64,000 nucleotides of DNA from Noviherbaspirillum pedocola (GCF_016632335.1 NZ_JAEPBG010000009.1:220072-284071); one strand, 5' to 3'. Counted from the first letter of the stretch, positions 39,143-48,151 are shown. Made by a program: numbers and translations. Notes: generated by a model from the sequence alone, not told the origin.

Positions 39143-39864
39143 TCGGCATCGTGCTGGCCATCGGCGGCGTGCTGATTGGCCAGTGGATCGAAGGCGGCAA
39201 CCCCGGCTCGCTGTTGCAGCCGGCCGCATTGCTGATCGTGGCGCTGGGCACGGTTGGCGCGGTGCTGCTGCAGGCGGGCCTGCCGGCCTGCCTGCGCGCG
39301 CTGGCCATGGCCAAGAGCGTGTTTCGCGAGCCGCCCGACGACCATGCGCGGCTGTCGCGCGCCTTCGTGTTCTGGAGCAGCATCGCGCGGCGCGAAGGCT
39401 TGCTGAGCCTGGAGCGGCTGTGCGACAAGGAGCCGGATGCGTTCACCAGCAAGGGTTTGCGTTTGATCGTCGACGGCATCGACGCCGACCGGCTGCGCAC
39501 CATGCTCGAGCAGGACATCAATGTCTGGGAAGACCGCGAGCGCGCCGCGGTGAAGGTATGGGAAGCGGCCGGCGGTTATGCGCCGACGGTGGGCATCCTC
39601 GGCGCAGTGTTGGGACTGATCCATGTGATGGAAAACCTGTCGGAGCCGGGCAAGCTCGGCGCGGGCATCGCCGTGGCTTTCGTCGCCACGATTTATGGCG
39701 TGGGCCTGGCCAACCTGGTGTTCCTGCCGATCGCCGGAAGGCTGAAGGCGCGCATCGCGCGTGAAGCCTCGCGCCGCGAAGTGCTGACCGAAGCGCTGGC
39801 CGCGCTGGCTGCCGGCGAGAATCCGCGCATGATCGAAAGCCGCATGGCGGCCTGGGCGGCATAG
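39124..39864 (+). CDS. motC: Flagellar motor stator protein, MotA family (MotC type)
   Basis: This 246-aa MotA/TolQ/ExbB-family proton channel has membrane segments at about 5-25, 32-52, 146-166 and 178-200. The conserved AAGGYAPTVGILGAVLGLIHVMENL region precedes TM3 and TM4 (positions about 142-166). MotA of E. coli is larger (295 aa). This shorter form next to fliA, with a MotB-like partner, is the MotCD arrangement known from Pseudomonas. The stator generates torque in motD-motC complexes. Confidence 0.93.
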   Translation: MDWGSLIGIVLAIGGVLIGQWIEGGNPGSLLQPAALLIVALGTVGAVLLQAGLPACLRALAMAKSVFREPPDDHARLSRAFVFWSSIARREGLLSLERLCDKEPDAFTSKGLRLIVDGIDADRLRTMLEQDINVWEDRERAAVKVWEAAGGYAPTVGILGAVLGLIHVMENLSEPGKLGAGIAVAFVATIYGVGLANLVFLPIAGRLKARIAREASRREVLTEALAALAAGENPRMIESRMAAWAA

Positions 39865-39882
39865 GAAACGGGGAGCGGAACG

Positions 39883-40659
39883 ATGCGGCGCAGAAGACGC
39901 GGTGAAGATAACGACGACCATGACAGCCGTGAGCGCTGGGTGATTTCCTACGCCGACTTCATCACGCTGCTGTTCGCCTTCTTTGTGGTGATGTATGCCG
40001 GCTCGACCATCAATGAACGCAAGACGCAGGCAGTGTCGGGCGCCATCGGCAGCGCCTTCGGCAAGCTGCCGGTGATCAATGAACTGCCGCGCGACTCGAT
40101 CGTGCCCGAGCTGCCGCTGCTGCCGCGCACGATGCCTTATCGCAGTCGCGTCAATGAGAACGCCGTGCGGCGCGAGCGCGAGCAGATGAGCAGCATGGCG
40201 CGCGACCTGCTGACGGCTTTGAATCCGCTGGCCGAGCGCGGCATGGTGCGCGTGACGCAGGGCCAGCGCGGCATCACCGTCGAGATCAATGCCAGCATGC
40301 TGTTCCAGCCCGGCGAGGCGCGGCTGTCGCCGCAGGCGGTGAATGCATTGTTCGCGGTGGCAGCGGTGCTGCGCAATGACGGCCATGCGATCCAGGTCGA
40401 AGGACATACCGACAATGCGCCGATCGCCAATGCGCTGTATGCCTCGAACTGGGAATTGTCAGCGGTGCGCGCCGGCAGCGTGGTACGGCTCTTTGTTGAC
40501 AGCGGCATCGCACCGCAGCGCCTGGTGGCCATCGGTCATGGCGACACGCGGCCAATCGCGTCGAACGACACGCCGGAAGGGCGCATGCGCAATCGAAGGG
40601 TGCAGCTGATGGTGATGTCGAATCTGCCGGAGGATGCGAAGGCGGAAGGCAGGCCCTGA
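39883..40659 (+). CDS. motD: Flagellar motor stator protein, MotB family (MotD type)
   Basis: The 258-aa protein has a short basic N-terminus, one membrane helix (about 20-42) with the essential proton-carrying Asp25 in ISYADFITLLFAFFVVMY, and a C-terminal OmpA-like peptidoglycan-binding domain (about 145-250, VEGHTDNAPIANALYASNWELS in part). It anchors the stator to the cell wall. It lies 18 bp after motC and is the last gene of the flhB-motD run. The accessory region begins downstream. Confidence 0.94.
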   Translation: MRRRRRGEDNDDHDSRERWVISYADFITLLFAFFVVMYAGSTINERKTQAVSGAIGSAFGKLPVINELPRDSIVPELPLLPRTMPYRSRVNENAVRREREQMSSMARDLLTALNPLAERGMVRVTQGQRGITVEINASMLFQPGEARLSPQAVNALFAVAAVLRNDGHAIQVEGHTDNAPIANALYASNWELSAVRAGSVVRLFVDSGIAPQRLVAIGHGDTRPIASNDTPEGRMRNRRVQLMVMSNLPEDAKAEGRP

Positions 40660-40746
40660 GCACCGTGGCAGGCACGACGCTATCCGGCACGGCGATTCAT
40701 TGAGCGGCGCGGCGCGCTTCGTACAGGATGCAGTCTTGCATGCGCG

Positions 40747-41643
40747 TCAATAGCACCAAAGTGTCGAGGGAAGGGCGTTGACCCTGCGCGAGACTTCTTC
40801 GAAGTCCAGGCGGTCGCGGCATGCCGCGACGATGCCGATCGGCTTGCCCGCTTTTCGGCATTCCTCCTCGAAAATGCGCATTGCCCGCACCAGACCGATT
40901 GCGTTTTCCTCGCTGATCCGCTTCTCGCGACCGGCCGTACGATCCCGCAGACCTGGATCCGGTTGCGGCTCAAGGACGATGGTCGAGACGCCGTTTGCGA
41001 CTGCCTTATCCATCTGCATCTTGCATACTCTGAGCTGTCGCAGGTAGGCGGCTTCGTAATAGCGGATTACGACCTTGGGATCCGTGCTCATGTAGGAAAG
41101 CCGCTCACGCCTGCCATTGACCGTGAGTTGTTCGCATTCCCTGAAGTCCTTTTCGGTGACTACATATTTCCCCAGCAGTGCGCCATGCTCATGAGCAAAG
41201 CGCGAGGCGGACTCATCGACCATGTATGCATCCGCGAGGATGCTCGCGGGACATGCATGACGGCAGCTGACGCCAGGCGGAATGACATCCGCAGCAGCGC
41301 GATCCGGCGAAACGCCGAGTATGCCGAGTTGCAGACGGCCTTTCAGGGTGCGAAGCAATGGCTCCCTGGATTGTCTGATTTGTTCGACAGAGCTGAACAC
41401 TTTGTTCAAAGCCTGCAGCGCCTCTGCCTCCGCCTGTTTTCGGGATTTACCCAACAACCCGTGGGTGAGTGCATTGAGCGTCTCGCTCGCGAATTGGCGC
41501 CAGGTACGAACCCGTATGTAGAGCATCTGTGTGCTTTCATCGCGCGTGACTCGCAGCGGTGCGTTCGCGTCCTGGAAAAGAGCGTCGACCGCTGTCGAAT
41601 TCGACAAGGTGTTTAGACACAAAGGTATTTTGGAAGTGGCCAT
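40747..41643 (-). CDS. Orphan hypothetical protein, possible effector
   Basis: A 298-aa open frame on the minus strand, opposite to its flagellar neighbours. No family is recognised. It is soluble, without signal peptide or membrane segment. The N-terminus is rich in Ser, Thr and Asn (MATSKIPLCLNTLSNSTAVD). The C-terminal third (STDPKVVIRYYEAAYLRQLRVC...KAGKPIGIVAACRD) looks like an alpha/beta domain. No clear Shine-Dalgarno is present. It is located directly before two CaaX-ending ankyrin proteins, in DNA visibly less GC-rich than the flagellar genes, so it may belong to the same accessory set. It ends in CY and has no CaaX box. Confidence 0.6.
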   Translation of the reverse strand: MATSKIPLCLNTLSNSTAVDALFQDANAPLRVTRDESTQMLYIRVRTWRQFASETLNALTHGLLGKSRKQAEAEALQALNKVFSSVEQIRQSREPLLRTLKGRLQLGILGVSPDRAAADVIPPGVSCRHACPASILADAYMVDESASRFAHEHGALLGKYVVTEKDFRECEQLTVNGRRERLSYMSTDPKVVIRYYEAAYLRQLRVCKMQMDKAVANGVSTIVLEPQPDPGLRDRTAGREKRISEENAIGLVRAMRIFEEECRKAGKPIGIVAACRDRLDFEEVSRRVNALPSTLWCY

Positions 41644-41917
41644 GAAAATTGGTCTATCAGGGGAACGTTTCGCTGCGTGCGAGGAATTCGAAAGTACCGA
41701 GTTCGTATCACTAAGTCAGTAAAGCGTTCTCGTGCTGAAGGCGAGCTGCTCTGTCCACGCTTCAAACCCATGCGAAGTCCCGAATGGCGTATTCATGCAC
41801 AACGGAAGGTTGCGCGCGGCCCGAACTAATTGTTTCCTGAAGTGACTCAATTGCGCCTACACGCCTCCGGAACAGCGAGGCGGCATTGTCTTCCATTCTT
41901 GGAAAGGGCTGCAGCTC

Positions 41918-43327
41918 GTGGATGCCACCATAAACGACGTCTCGCTCAATGACACTTACTCTAGTTCCAGCTCTGATGAATCAGATTTAACTGCTACGCG
42001 CAAGCCTCTGCCGCCAAGAATCGCAAGCAGCACAAGTGATACGAGTCTGCTCAATCCCGCCAATCGCGCGGGGACATCAGTTCCCTTCACTGCCCCAGGG
42101 TATGTCAATCCAGCGCCGGATTTCGTCGATACGCTTTATGAGGCGGGAAAGCTCAAGCAGAGCGAAAGGTCGCAAAGGAAGGCGGAAAAGCTGAAAGAAA
42201 GAATCCCCTTGGGGACATTGGATCTTTTGTTTAGCTATGCCGCATCCAATGATGTTGACGGGATAAAGAAGTTGATCGAAACGGGCTCGATCAATCTGCA
42301 CATTCCGCGGGTTGACGATATGCGAACACCATTGATGGTCGCGGTGATCGCGGGCCATGTCGAGATGGTGCAGTTGCTGACCGCACACGCAAAGCCTGAA
42401 CAACTGATGCATCGCGATGAAAGCGGCGCATCCGCGCTCGACCTGGCGCTGGATCACGGCACCGTTCTGCTTGCGGACATCGTGTACAAGGCTGCCCCGG
42501 GAATCAGTCACCCAAAGGGCTATACGCCGCTGGTGGCTGCGATTGCCGAGCGCATGGAGATTCGTATCTCGAAATTGATGAAGTGTGTGCGGAACGTGAA
42601 TGAGCGCTCGGCCGATCGCACCACGGCGCTGGAAATGGCGATCCAGAATGGAATGATGAAGTTGTCAGCGGAACTTCTTGACAAGGGCGCTTTCGTCAAT
42701 GAACAGGATCGCGAGCGCAATTGTCCGCTTTCCTTCGCCGCACGCTTTGGCTTCGGCGATATCGTGGCCCTGCTATGCACGCGCGGCGCGAATGTCGATC
42801 GCCAGAACAAGGATGGCAACACGCCGTTGCAATTTGCGGCCTGGGGCGGGCATCAACTGGCGGTGCAGAGACTGCTGCAGCATGGGGCCGATCCAAACCT
42901 TCAGGACAACGCCGGCGCCACGCCGCTCTATGCCGCGGCTTCCTGTGGCAATGCGGACATCATCACGATACTTGTCGAGGCCCAAGCTCGGGTCGACCTG
43001 GCCGACATCGAGGACCACACTCCCTTGCACATGGCCGCCATCGCAGGCCATGCCAGCGCAGTCAAGGCGCTGATCGATGCCGGCGCCAGCGTCGATGCGG
43101 TCGATAAGCAGGGCAGGACACCCCTGCAGTATGCGGTGGAGAAAAATCGTTCCGATTGCGCGCGACTGTTGCTCGAACACGAGGCGGATGTCAATCATGC
43201 CGACGCCACCGGCTATACCGCGCTCGATATCCACGACGAACACCAGGGTGAGGAAGAGGTTGGCAGACTACTGCGCGACTATCGCGCCCGCGGTAGGTGT
43301 TGCAAACCCCGCTGCGCGATTGTGTAG
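41918..43327 (+). CDS. Ankyrin-repeat protein with C-terminal CaaX box (CAIV)
   Basis: The 469-aa protein starts at GTG 41918 behind GGAAAGGG. The N-terminal 100 residues are disordered and Ser/Thr-rich (DTYSSSSSDESDLTAT), as in type III effectors. About ten ankyrin repeats fill residues 105-455, with the consensus form in DGNTPLQFAAWGGHQLAVQR and DHTPLHMAAIAGHASAVKAL. The end is GRCCKPRCAIV: a CaaX box with a Cys pair just upstream, as in dually lipidated Ras-like proteins. There is no signal peptide, so export would need type III or another one-step route. A paralogue follows at 43875. Function is inferred: binding host proteins at a membrane. Confidence 0.8.
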   Translation: MDATINDVSLNDTYSSSSSDESDLTATRKPLPPRIASSTSDTSLLNPANRAGTSVPFTAPGYVNPAPDFVDTLYEAGKLKQSERSQRKAEKLKERIPLGTLDLLFSYAASNDVDGIKKLIETGSINLHIPRVDDMRTPLMVAVIAGHVEMVQLLTAHAKPEQLMHRDESGASALDLALDHGTVLLADIVYKAAPGISHPKGYTPLVAAIAERMEIRISKLMKCVRNVNERSADRTTALEMAIQNGMMKLSAELLDKGAFVNEQDRERNCPLSFAARFGFGDIVALLCTRGANVDRQNKDGNTPLQFAAWGGHQLAVQRLLQHGADPNLQDNAGATPLYAAASCGNADIITILVEAQARVDLADIEDHTPLHMAAIAGHASAVKALIDAGASVDAVDKQGRTPLQYAVEKNRSDCARLLLEHEADVNHADATGYTALDIHDEHQGEEEVGRLLRDYRARGRCCKPRCAIV

Positions 43328-43874
43328 TGTCTGGCCGCAAGTACGTAGAAAGACGAAAACGTTTCACATCACCTGGGGCTAAGCAGAAGCCAGCCAGAAA
43401 GGCGCTGCAAAGCTTGAGTTCTTTCGCGTATTTTTAATGACTGCCTTTGCGAATGCCCAAGCGCCAATGGATCGAATCTAATGCAAGAAACTGCCAGTGT
43501 CCTGTCCCGCAACTTCATTGATTGAAAGATGATAAGAATCGCGGCAAGGATGGACGAATGCACGCGTCGAAAATGATTGCAGGCAGACCACCCTTGCTGT
43601 GCTTTTCTCCTTGCGTTGCCACGAGGTCGCAACTTTTCTTTTTCAAAGAATTTGCGGGGCAGGGCACCAGGCGGACCCAACAGGAATCCGCAGCACAGGG
43701 AAAGGCAGCGAAGCGTGCAACATGTTGCCGGCGCCGAGATGGATCGGCGGCGCGAATACGGCGGCACTGTTCAGCAGGACGCCCGAAGTTTCGCTCACGC
43801 TTTTAGCACCATTGAATTGGAATGTTGCCAAGTTTTGCACCACCTGACTTGAATCTCGGAAAGAAAGGAATGAC
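43328..43874. other. Gap between the two ankyrin genes, nothing recognised
   Basis: About 550 bp, less GC-rich than the surrounding genes. Short frames occur in several phases but none has a ribosome-binding site or a recognisable product. No terminator with a T tract and no PIP-box or sigma-28 promoter was found. An AAAGGAA site before 43875 serves the second ankyrin gene. Confidence 0.5.
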
Positions 43875-45254
43875 ATGTTTGACCCAACGAATGCGCAATT
43901 CCAATACAGCGCATCATCCTCCGTATCCACTCAGAATCCGCTTGAAACCGGGCGACAGACCACGTCGGTCCAAATCCGAAGCGGTGCGCCCTTGCTCGTG
44001 CTGGGCAGCATGCCGGCGTCTTCAATTGCCTCGCCGACAGCGGCGCCCAGGCTGGCCGGCGCCACACCGCCCCCTCGACCCAAGCGCCCCACGCCGGCGC
44101 TGCCGGATCTTGCGGAATTGATCCGCCTGAGGGAAATCCCGCAAGTGGCTTTCAGAACCGTAGCGCCAGCGCCCAGCTCGCGTGATGCTAGCTCGTCTAG
44201 CACCCTCAGCACGTCCAGCACGTCCAGCACGTCCAGCACGTCCAGCACGTCCAGCACATCCAGCACATCCAGCACATCCAGCACATCCAGCATTTCCCGC
44301 CCCCCGCGCACCAGAGCGCCTCAGCATGCAAATGCTAGCCCGTTCGCTCAACTATTTGATGCCGCCGAACGCGGCGACATCCTTGAACTGAAGCGGCTTG
44401 TCAAACAGAAGTCCATCGACTTGCACAGGCCGCGTCCTGAGGACGCGCGTACCCCGCTGATGGTCGCCATCTCCAACGGACATGAGACTGCCGCGCTCAC
44501 GCTGATGGACAGCGCCACGCCCGAGCAACTGCAACAACGGGATGCGCAGGGTTGTTGCGCCCTGGAGATGGCGCTTGATGCCGGACTGGAAGTCGCCGGG
44601 CGTAAGCTGTTGAGCCGTTTGCGCAACGCGAAGCAGTCCGGTGGTCATGCGATCCTGCTGACGACGATCGCCGAAGGGCGGGATGTCCGTATCTGGAATC
44701 TACTCAAGCTGATGAAGAACGTGAATGAGAAATCCGAGGACGGCACCACCGCCCTGGCAATGGCGATCCAGAAGGGAAGAGTCGACCTGGTGAAGCAATT
44801 GCTGAACAAGGGCGCCTTTGTCGAGGAAAAGGACGCCGCGCTCGACGCGCCGCTGAGTATCGCCGCCGATAAGGGCAGTCTCGACATTGTCGAGCTTCTG
44901 CTGGAGCGCAAGGCGGATGTCCATCGGGCGGGGAAAGAAGGACGAACCGCGCTGCACAGGGCCGCCAGCGCCGGTCATCACGAAATCGTCGCTGCCTTGC
45001 TGGACGCGAAAGCGAAGGTCGATGCCGTCGACAGGCACGGCAGGACGCCATTGCAGTACGCAGGTGAAAGCGGTAGTGACAAATGCGCTCGGCTGCTCAT
45101 CGAGCACGGCGCCGATGTGCATCATGCCGATAACGAAGGCATCACGCCGCTGGAGGTCATCGATGAGCGGGATTGGGTGGATGCCGAGGTCGGCGACCTG
45201 ACGCTGCAGCGCGCGCCAGCGAACAAGTGTTGCGCTGGCTGCGTGATTCTCTGA
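43875..45254 (+). CDS. Ankyrin-repeat protein with CaaX box (CVIL) and Ser-Thr-Ser repeat tract
   Basis: The 459-aa paralogue of the preceding gene starts at ATG 43875 behind AAAGGAA. The N-terminal 150 residues are disordered, Ser/Thr/Pro-rich, and include nine STS units (residues 112-138) encoded by a 9-bp tandem repeat. Ankyrin repeats cover about 155-445 (EGRTALHRAASAGHHEIVAA). The end is NKCCAGCVIL: a CaaX box with Leu last, the usual geranylgeranylation signal, preceded by a Cys pair. The shared segments with the first gene (MRTPLMVAVI/ARTPLMVAIS; GRTPLQYA) show duplication. It is a likely host-directed effector, but no homologue search was possible. Confidence 0.8.
   Translation: MFDPTNAQFQYSASSSVSTQNPLETGRQTTSVQIRSGAPLLVLGSMPASSIASPTAAPRLAGATPPPRPKRPTPALPDLAELIRLREIPQVAFRTVAPAPSSRDASSSSTLSTSSTSSTSSTSSTSSTSSTSSTSSTSSISRPPRTRAPQHANASPFAQLFDAAERGDILELKRLVKQKSIDLHRPRPEDARTPLMVAISNGHETAALTLMDSATPEQLQQRDAQGCCALEMALDAGLEVAGRKLLSRLRNAKQSGGHAILLTTIAEGRDVRIWNLLKLMKNVNEKSEDGTTALAMAIQKGRVDLVKQLLNKGAFVEEKDAALDAPLSIAADKGSLDIVELLLERKADVHRAGKEGRTALHRAASAGHHEIVAALLDAKAKVDAVDRHGRTPLQYAGESGSDKCARLLIEHGADVHHADNEGITPLEVIDERDWVDAEVGDLTLQRAPANKCCAGCVIL
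44208..44288. repeat. Nine-copy 9-bp tandem repeat inside the second ankyrin gene
   Basis: Unit AGCACRTCC, five copies with G then four with A, plus a degenerate copy (AGCATTTCC). The unit length is divisible by three, so changes in copy number alter only the length of the Ser-Thr-Ser linker. The near-identity of the units suggests recent slippage. Confidence 0.95.
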
Positions 45255-45446
45255 GGGGGCGCCTCGCGCAGCCGTGAACCCTGCGCGGGGCCACGCCTCA
45301 GCGTGCGACGCTGGCCTGCCCCTGGCTTGCCAGTGCCTGTTCAGCGCCTGTTCAGTGCCTGTTGCGGATTTGACGGTGAGTGAGCAGTTCGTCACTACCA
45401 TTCCGTCCGCATCGATGCGCAGGTGGCCAGGCAAAGCCCGCGTCCG

Positions 45447-46625
45447 TCACACCAATCCCAACCGCCCCCTGCGCGCCCCCGGAAACACCCGCTCGATCTG
45501 CGCCGCATTCAAGCCATACATCCGGCTAAACAGTTCGCCCAGCACCGCGCGGTATTCATTGAGCACCGGGTAATCGCGATCCTGGAACAGCGAGACGGCA
45601 TCCACGCGAGCCTGCTCGCCGGCGATGCGGCCGCCGCGCACGCTGCCGCCGAGCACCCAGTACACCGTGCCGTGTCCATGGTCGGTGCCGCGGTTGCCGT
45701 TCTCGCGCAGCGTGCGGCCGAACTCGCTGACGACCATCACCACGGTATCGCGCCAGGCGCTTCCCAATTCTTCGGCGATTGCCGCCAGTCCCCGGCCCAG
45801 CTCGTCAAGGCGCGATGCCAGCGCGCCGCTCGTCGCGCCCTGCGCCACGTGGGTATCCCAGCCGCCGACATCGATGAAGCCGAGGCGGTACCGATCGCGC
45901 ATGAGCCGGGCGACCTGGCGCGCCTGCGCTTCGAAGCCACGGCTGCTGATGGCACTGCGGCCGGCTCGCTCCATCTCGCCGGCGGCATCGCGCTCCAGCT
46001 CGGCGCGCAGCGCAAAGGCTTCGCGCACCCTGCCCGAGAGCGGGCTATCGCCATACATCGATGCAATCAGCTCGCTCTGGCGCGCATCGATGCCGTGCCG
46101 GCCGGCGTCGCGCAGCGCGAGGTTGGGCACCTGCGCCGGGCCGCGCAGGCACAGCGGCAGCTGCTCGGTGAAGGCGATGGCGGGCACGCCCTGCAGCAGC
46201 GCGGCGAGCCGGTTCATGAAGCCGGAGCCGGTGGCGCGCGCATCGCCAAGGCCGCGCTCGATGCTGTCCTGTGTTTCGAAATGGCTGCGCGATGCATCGT
46301 CAGTGCCGGCGAATGGAATGAAGGCGGCCTGGCCTGCGTGCCACAGCGGCGCGATGCTGGCGACGAGGGAAGGGTGCAGGCCCCAGTCGGCGTTGAGCGC
46401 GATGGCGGAAGCCGCATCGGGACGCGGGCGCGGGATCGCGATGTTCGGCCGCACTTCGTAATAGAAGTCGCTGGCGGTCGGCACCAGCAGGCTGGCCGCA
46501 TCATAGCCGCCGCGCAGAAACACCAGCAGAAAGCGCCCGGGCGCCGCGGGCGCGGCAAACAGGCGGGCCGCAGTGGATGAGAGCGCGGCGGCGGCGAGCG
46601 AGGTCAACAGGGTGCGGCGTTGCAT
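45447..46625 (-). CDS. DUF1501 family exported protein
   Basis: The 392-aa protein has an N-terminal MQRRTLLTSLAAAAL twin-arginine-like signal and an alkaline-phosphatase-like fold. Motifs include FLRGGYDAASLLVP, GGWDTHVAQG, VVSEFGRTLRENGNRGTDHGHG. The last has metal-binding His/Asp residues as in sulfatase-like enzymes. The substrate is unknown. It is almost always paired with a DUF1800 protein, as here (11 bp apart). The RBS is AGGAG before ATG 46625. Why the pair lies inside a flagellar locus is unclear. Confidence 0.88.
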   Translation of the reverse strand: MQRRTLLTSLAAAALSSTAARLFAAPAAPGRFLLVFLRGGYDAASLLVPTASDFYYEVRPNIAIPRPRPDAASAIALNADWGLHPSLVASIAPLWHAGQAAFIPFAGTDDASRSHFETQDSIERGLGDARATGSGFMNRLAALLQGVPAIAFTEQLPLCLRGPAQVPNLALRDAGRHGIDARQSELIASMYGDSPLSGRVREAFALRAELERDAAGEMERAGRSAISSRGFEAQARQVARLMRDRYRLGFIDVGGWDTHVAQGATSGALASRLDELGRGLAAIAEELGSAWRDTVVMVVSEFGRTLRENGNRGTDHGHGTVYWVLGGSVRGGRIAGEQARVDAVSLFQDRDYPVLNEYRAVLGELFSRMYGLNAAQIERVFPGARRGRLGLV

Positions 46626-46636
46626 GGAAGTCTCCT

Positions 46637-48151
46637 TCAGCGCTGCATGAATTCGGGGGAAGACAGCAGGAAAGTGAGGCGCTCATGGCTTGATGCGGCG
46701 CGCGCCAGCGCCTGGCGCGTGGCCGGGCCGAGGCTGGCATCGATGACTTCGCGATACAGCGCCGGCGCGATGTGCGGCGGCGTAGCCTGATCGCCACCGT
46801 CGCCGAAGAGGCGCGGGTTGCGTGCGGCCATCATGCGCGCGACCTCAAAGCGCGCGCCCATCTGCGCCGGGCTGCTCCACGAGTCCGCATCCAGCGCATA
46901 GCCTTCCGGCGATTGCCAGCCATACGGCGCTTCACCCAGACGCTGCAACGCACCGAGAAGCGGTTGCGCTTCCGTGATCGGCGTGTCCTCGTGCAGCAGC
47001 CGCATCGCCGACACTACGTAATGCACAGGGTCCTTGTAGCCATGCGCGAGCGAAGCGCGGAATTCGGCGCTGTGGAACAAGGCGCCGAGCACCGCGGCAA
47101 TGTCGCCGTCTCTGCTGGAGTAGCGTTCGGCCAGGGCGGTTTGCAGCGCCGGCGACGGCTCCGCGCCGAGGAAGTAGCGGGCAAGCTTTGCACTCACATG
47201 GCGCGCGGTCGCCGGGTCGGCAGCCAGGTGGTCGATGGCCGCCTGCACTTCGGCCAGCCCGGCGCCGCGGATGGTCTGGCCGAGGAGGCGCTTGTCGCCG
47301 TAGTCGTGCCGCGCGGGCTGGAATTCGAACAGGCCGCGGCGAACGTAATCGCCGTCGTGCTTGCGCGCCGCACGCGGCAATTCGGCGCTTCTGGCCACGC
47401 CCAGGCCGGTCAGAATGCGCGCCAGTTCCTGCACATCCTGCTGCGCATAGCCGCCGTCCACGCCGAGGGTATGCAGTTCCATCAGTTCGCGCGCGTAATT
47501 CTCGTTGACGTGGCCTGCCGCATTGCGCTCGTTATCCAGGTAGCGCAGCATCGCCGGGTGGAACACCGTGGCGGCGAGCAGATCGCGGAACCGGCCCAGC
47601 GCATGCGGCCGGATCGCGCTGTCCTCAAAGTCGCCGATCAGCGCGCGCAAATCGGCCTTGCCGGCGAATACGTGGAAGTGGTTCATCCAGAACCAGGTCA
47701 TCTGCTCGCGCAACTGGTTTTTCGAGTAGATGTCGCGCAGCAGCGAGCGCGAAGCGGCTTCACGGCCCAGGTTGGCGAGCTCAGCCTGCAGCGCCTTGTG
47801 TTCCGCTTCCTTTTCCGCGTCCGGCAGCGTGGCGATGCGTTTGCGCCTGTCCTCCAGCGCGAACAGCATTTCCGGCAGCGCTTCGCGGCTGATGCGCATC
47901 TGGGCGATGCGCGCGGCAACCGCATTGGGCAGAGCGTCGTCGCCCGGATGCAACTGCCGCTCCAGGTAGCGCTCCAGGCCATCCTGCCTGGCTTCGCGCC
48001 AGCTTGCATCATTCACGCCCCAGGTGATGCGGTTCAGGAAGGCGGCTTCCGGCAGCGGCGCATCGGATGGCGGGGCGGCGGCAGCGGAACCGGTGAACAG
48101 GCCGGCGATGAGCGCGAACGCGGCGGGACGGGGCAGGCGGCTTCTCATCAT
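46637..48151 (-). CDS. DUF1800 family exported protein
   Basis: The 504-aa protein has a signal peptide (MMRSRLPRPAAFALIAGLF...AAA|AP). The body carries the DUF1800 hallmarks: FLNRITWGVN, MTWFWMNHFHVF, NENYARELMELHTLGVDGGY and YQARxHDxGxK-type FQPARHDYGDK. Function is unknown; it works with the adjacent DUF1501 protein, possibly in an outer-surface or polymer-related process. The start is 48151 or 48148 (two adjacent ATGs after AAGGAG). Confidence 0.88.
   Translation of the reverse strand: MMRSRLPRPAAFALIAGLFTGSAAAAPPSDAPLPEAAFLNRITWGVNDASWREARQDGLERYLERQLHPGDDALPNAVAARIAQMRISREALPEMLFALEDRRKRIATLPDAEKEAEHKALQAELANLGREAASRSLLRDIYSKNQLREQMTWFWMNHFHVFAGKADLRALIGDFEDSAIRPHALGRFRDLLAATVFHPAMLRYLDNERNAAGHVNENYARELMELHTLGVDGGYAQQDVQELARILTGLGVARSAELPRAARKHDGDYVRRGLFEFQPARHDYGDKRLLGQTIRGAGLAEVQAAIDHLAADPATARHVSAKLARYFLGAEPSPALQTALAERYSSRDGDIAAVLGALFHSAEFRASLAHGYKDPVHYVVSAMRLLHEDTPITEAQPLLGALQRLGEAPYGWQSPEGYALDADSWSSPAQMGARFEVARMMAARNPRLFGDGGDQATPPHIAPALYREVIDASLGPATRQALARAASSHERLTFLLSSPEFMQR

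Noticed and set aside
41630..41643. CaaX reading of the 298-aa orphan protein
   Set aside because: It ends in LWCY, so the Cys is second to last and cannot be a CaaX acceptor.
43558..43806. Small frames between the ankyrin genes
   Set aside because: Three phases are open at once over the same DNA, with no start signals or domains, which suggests chance.
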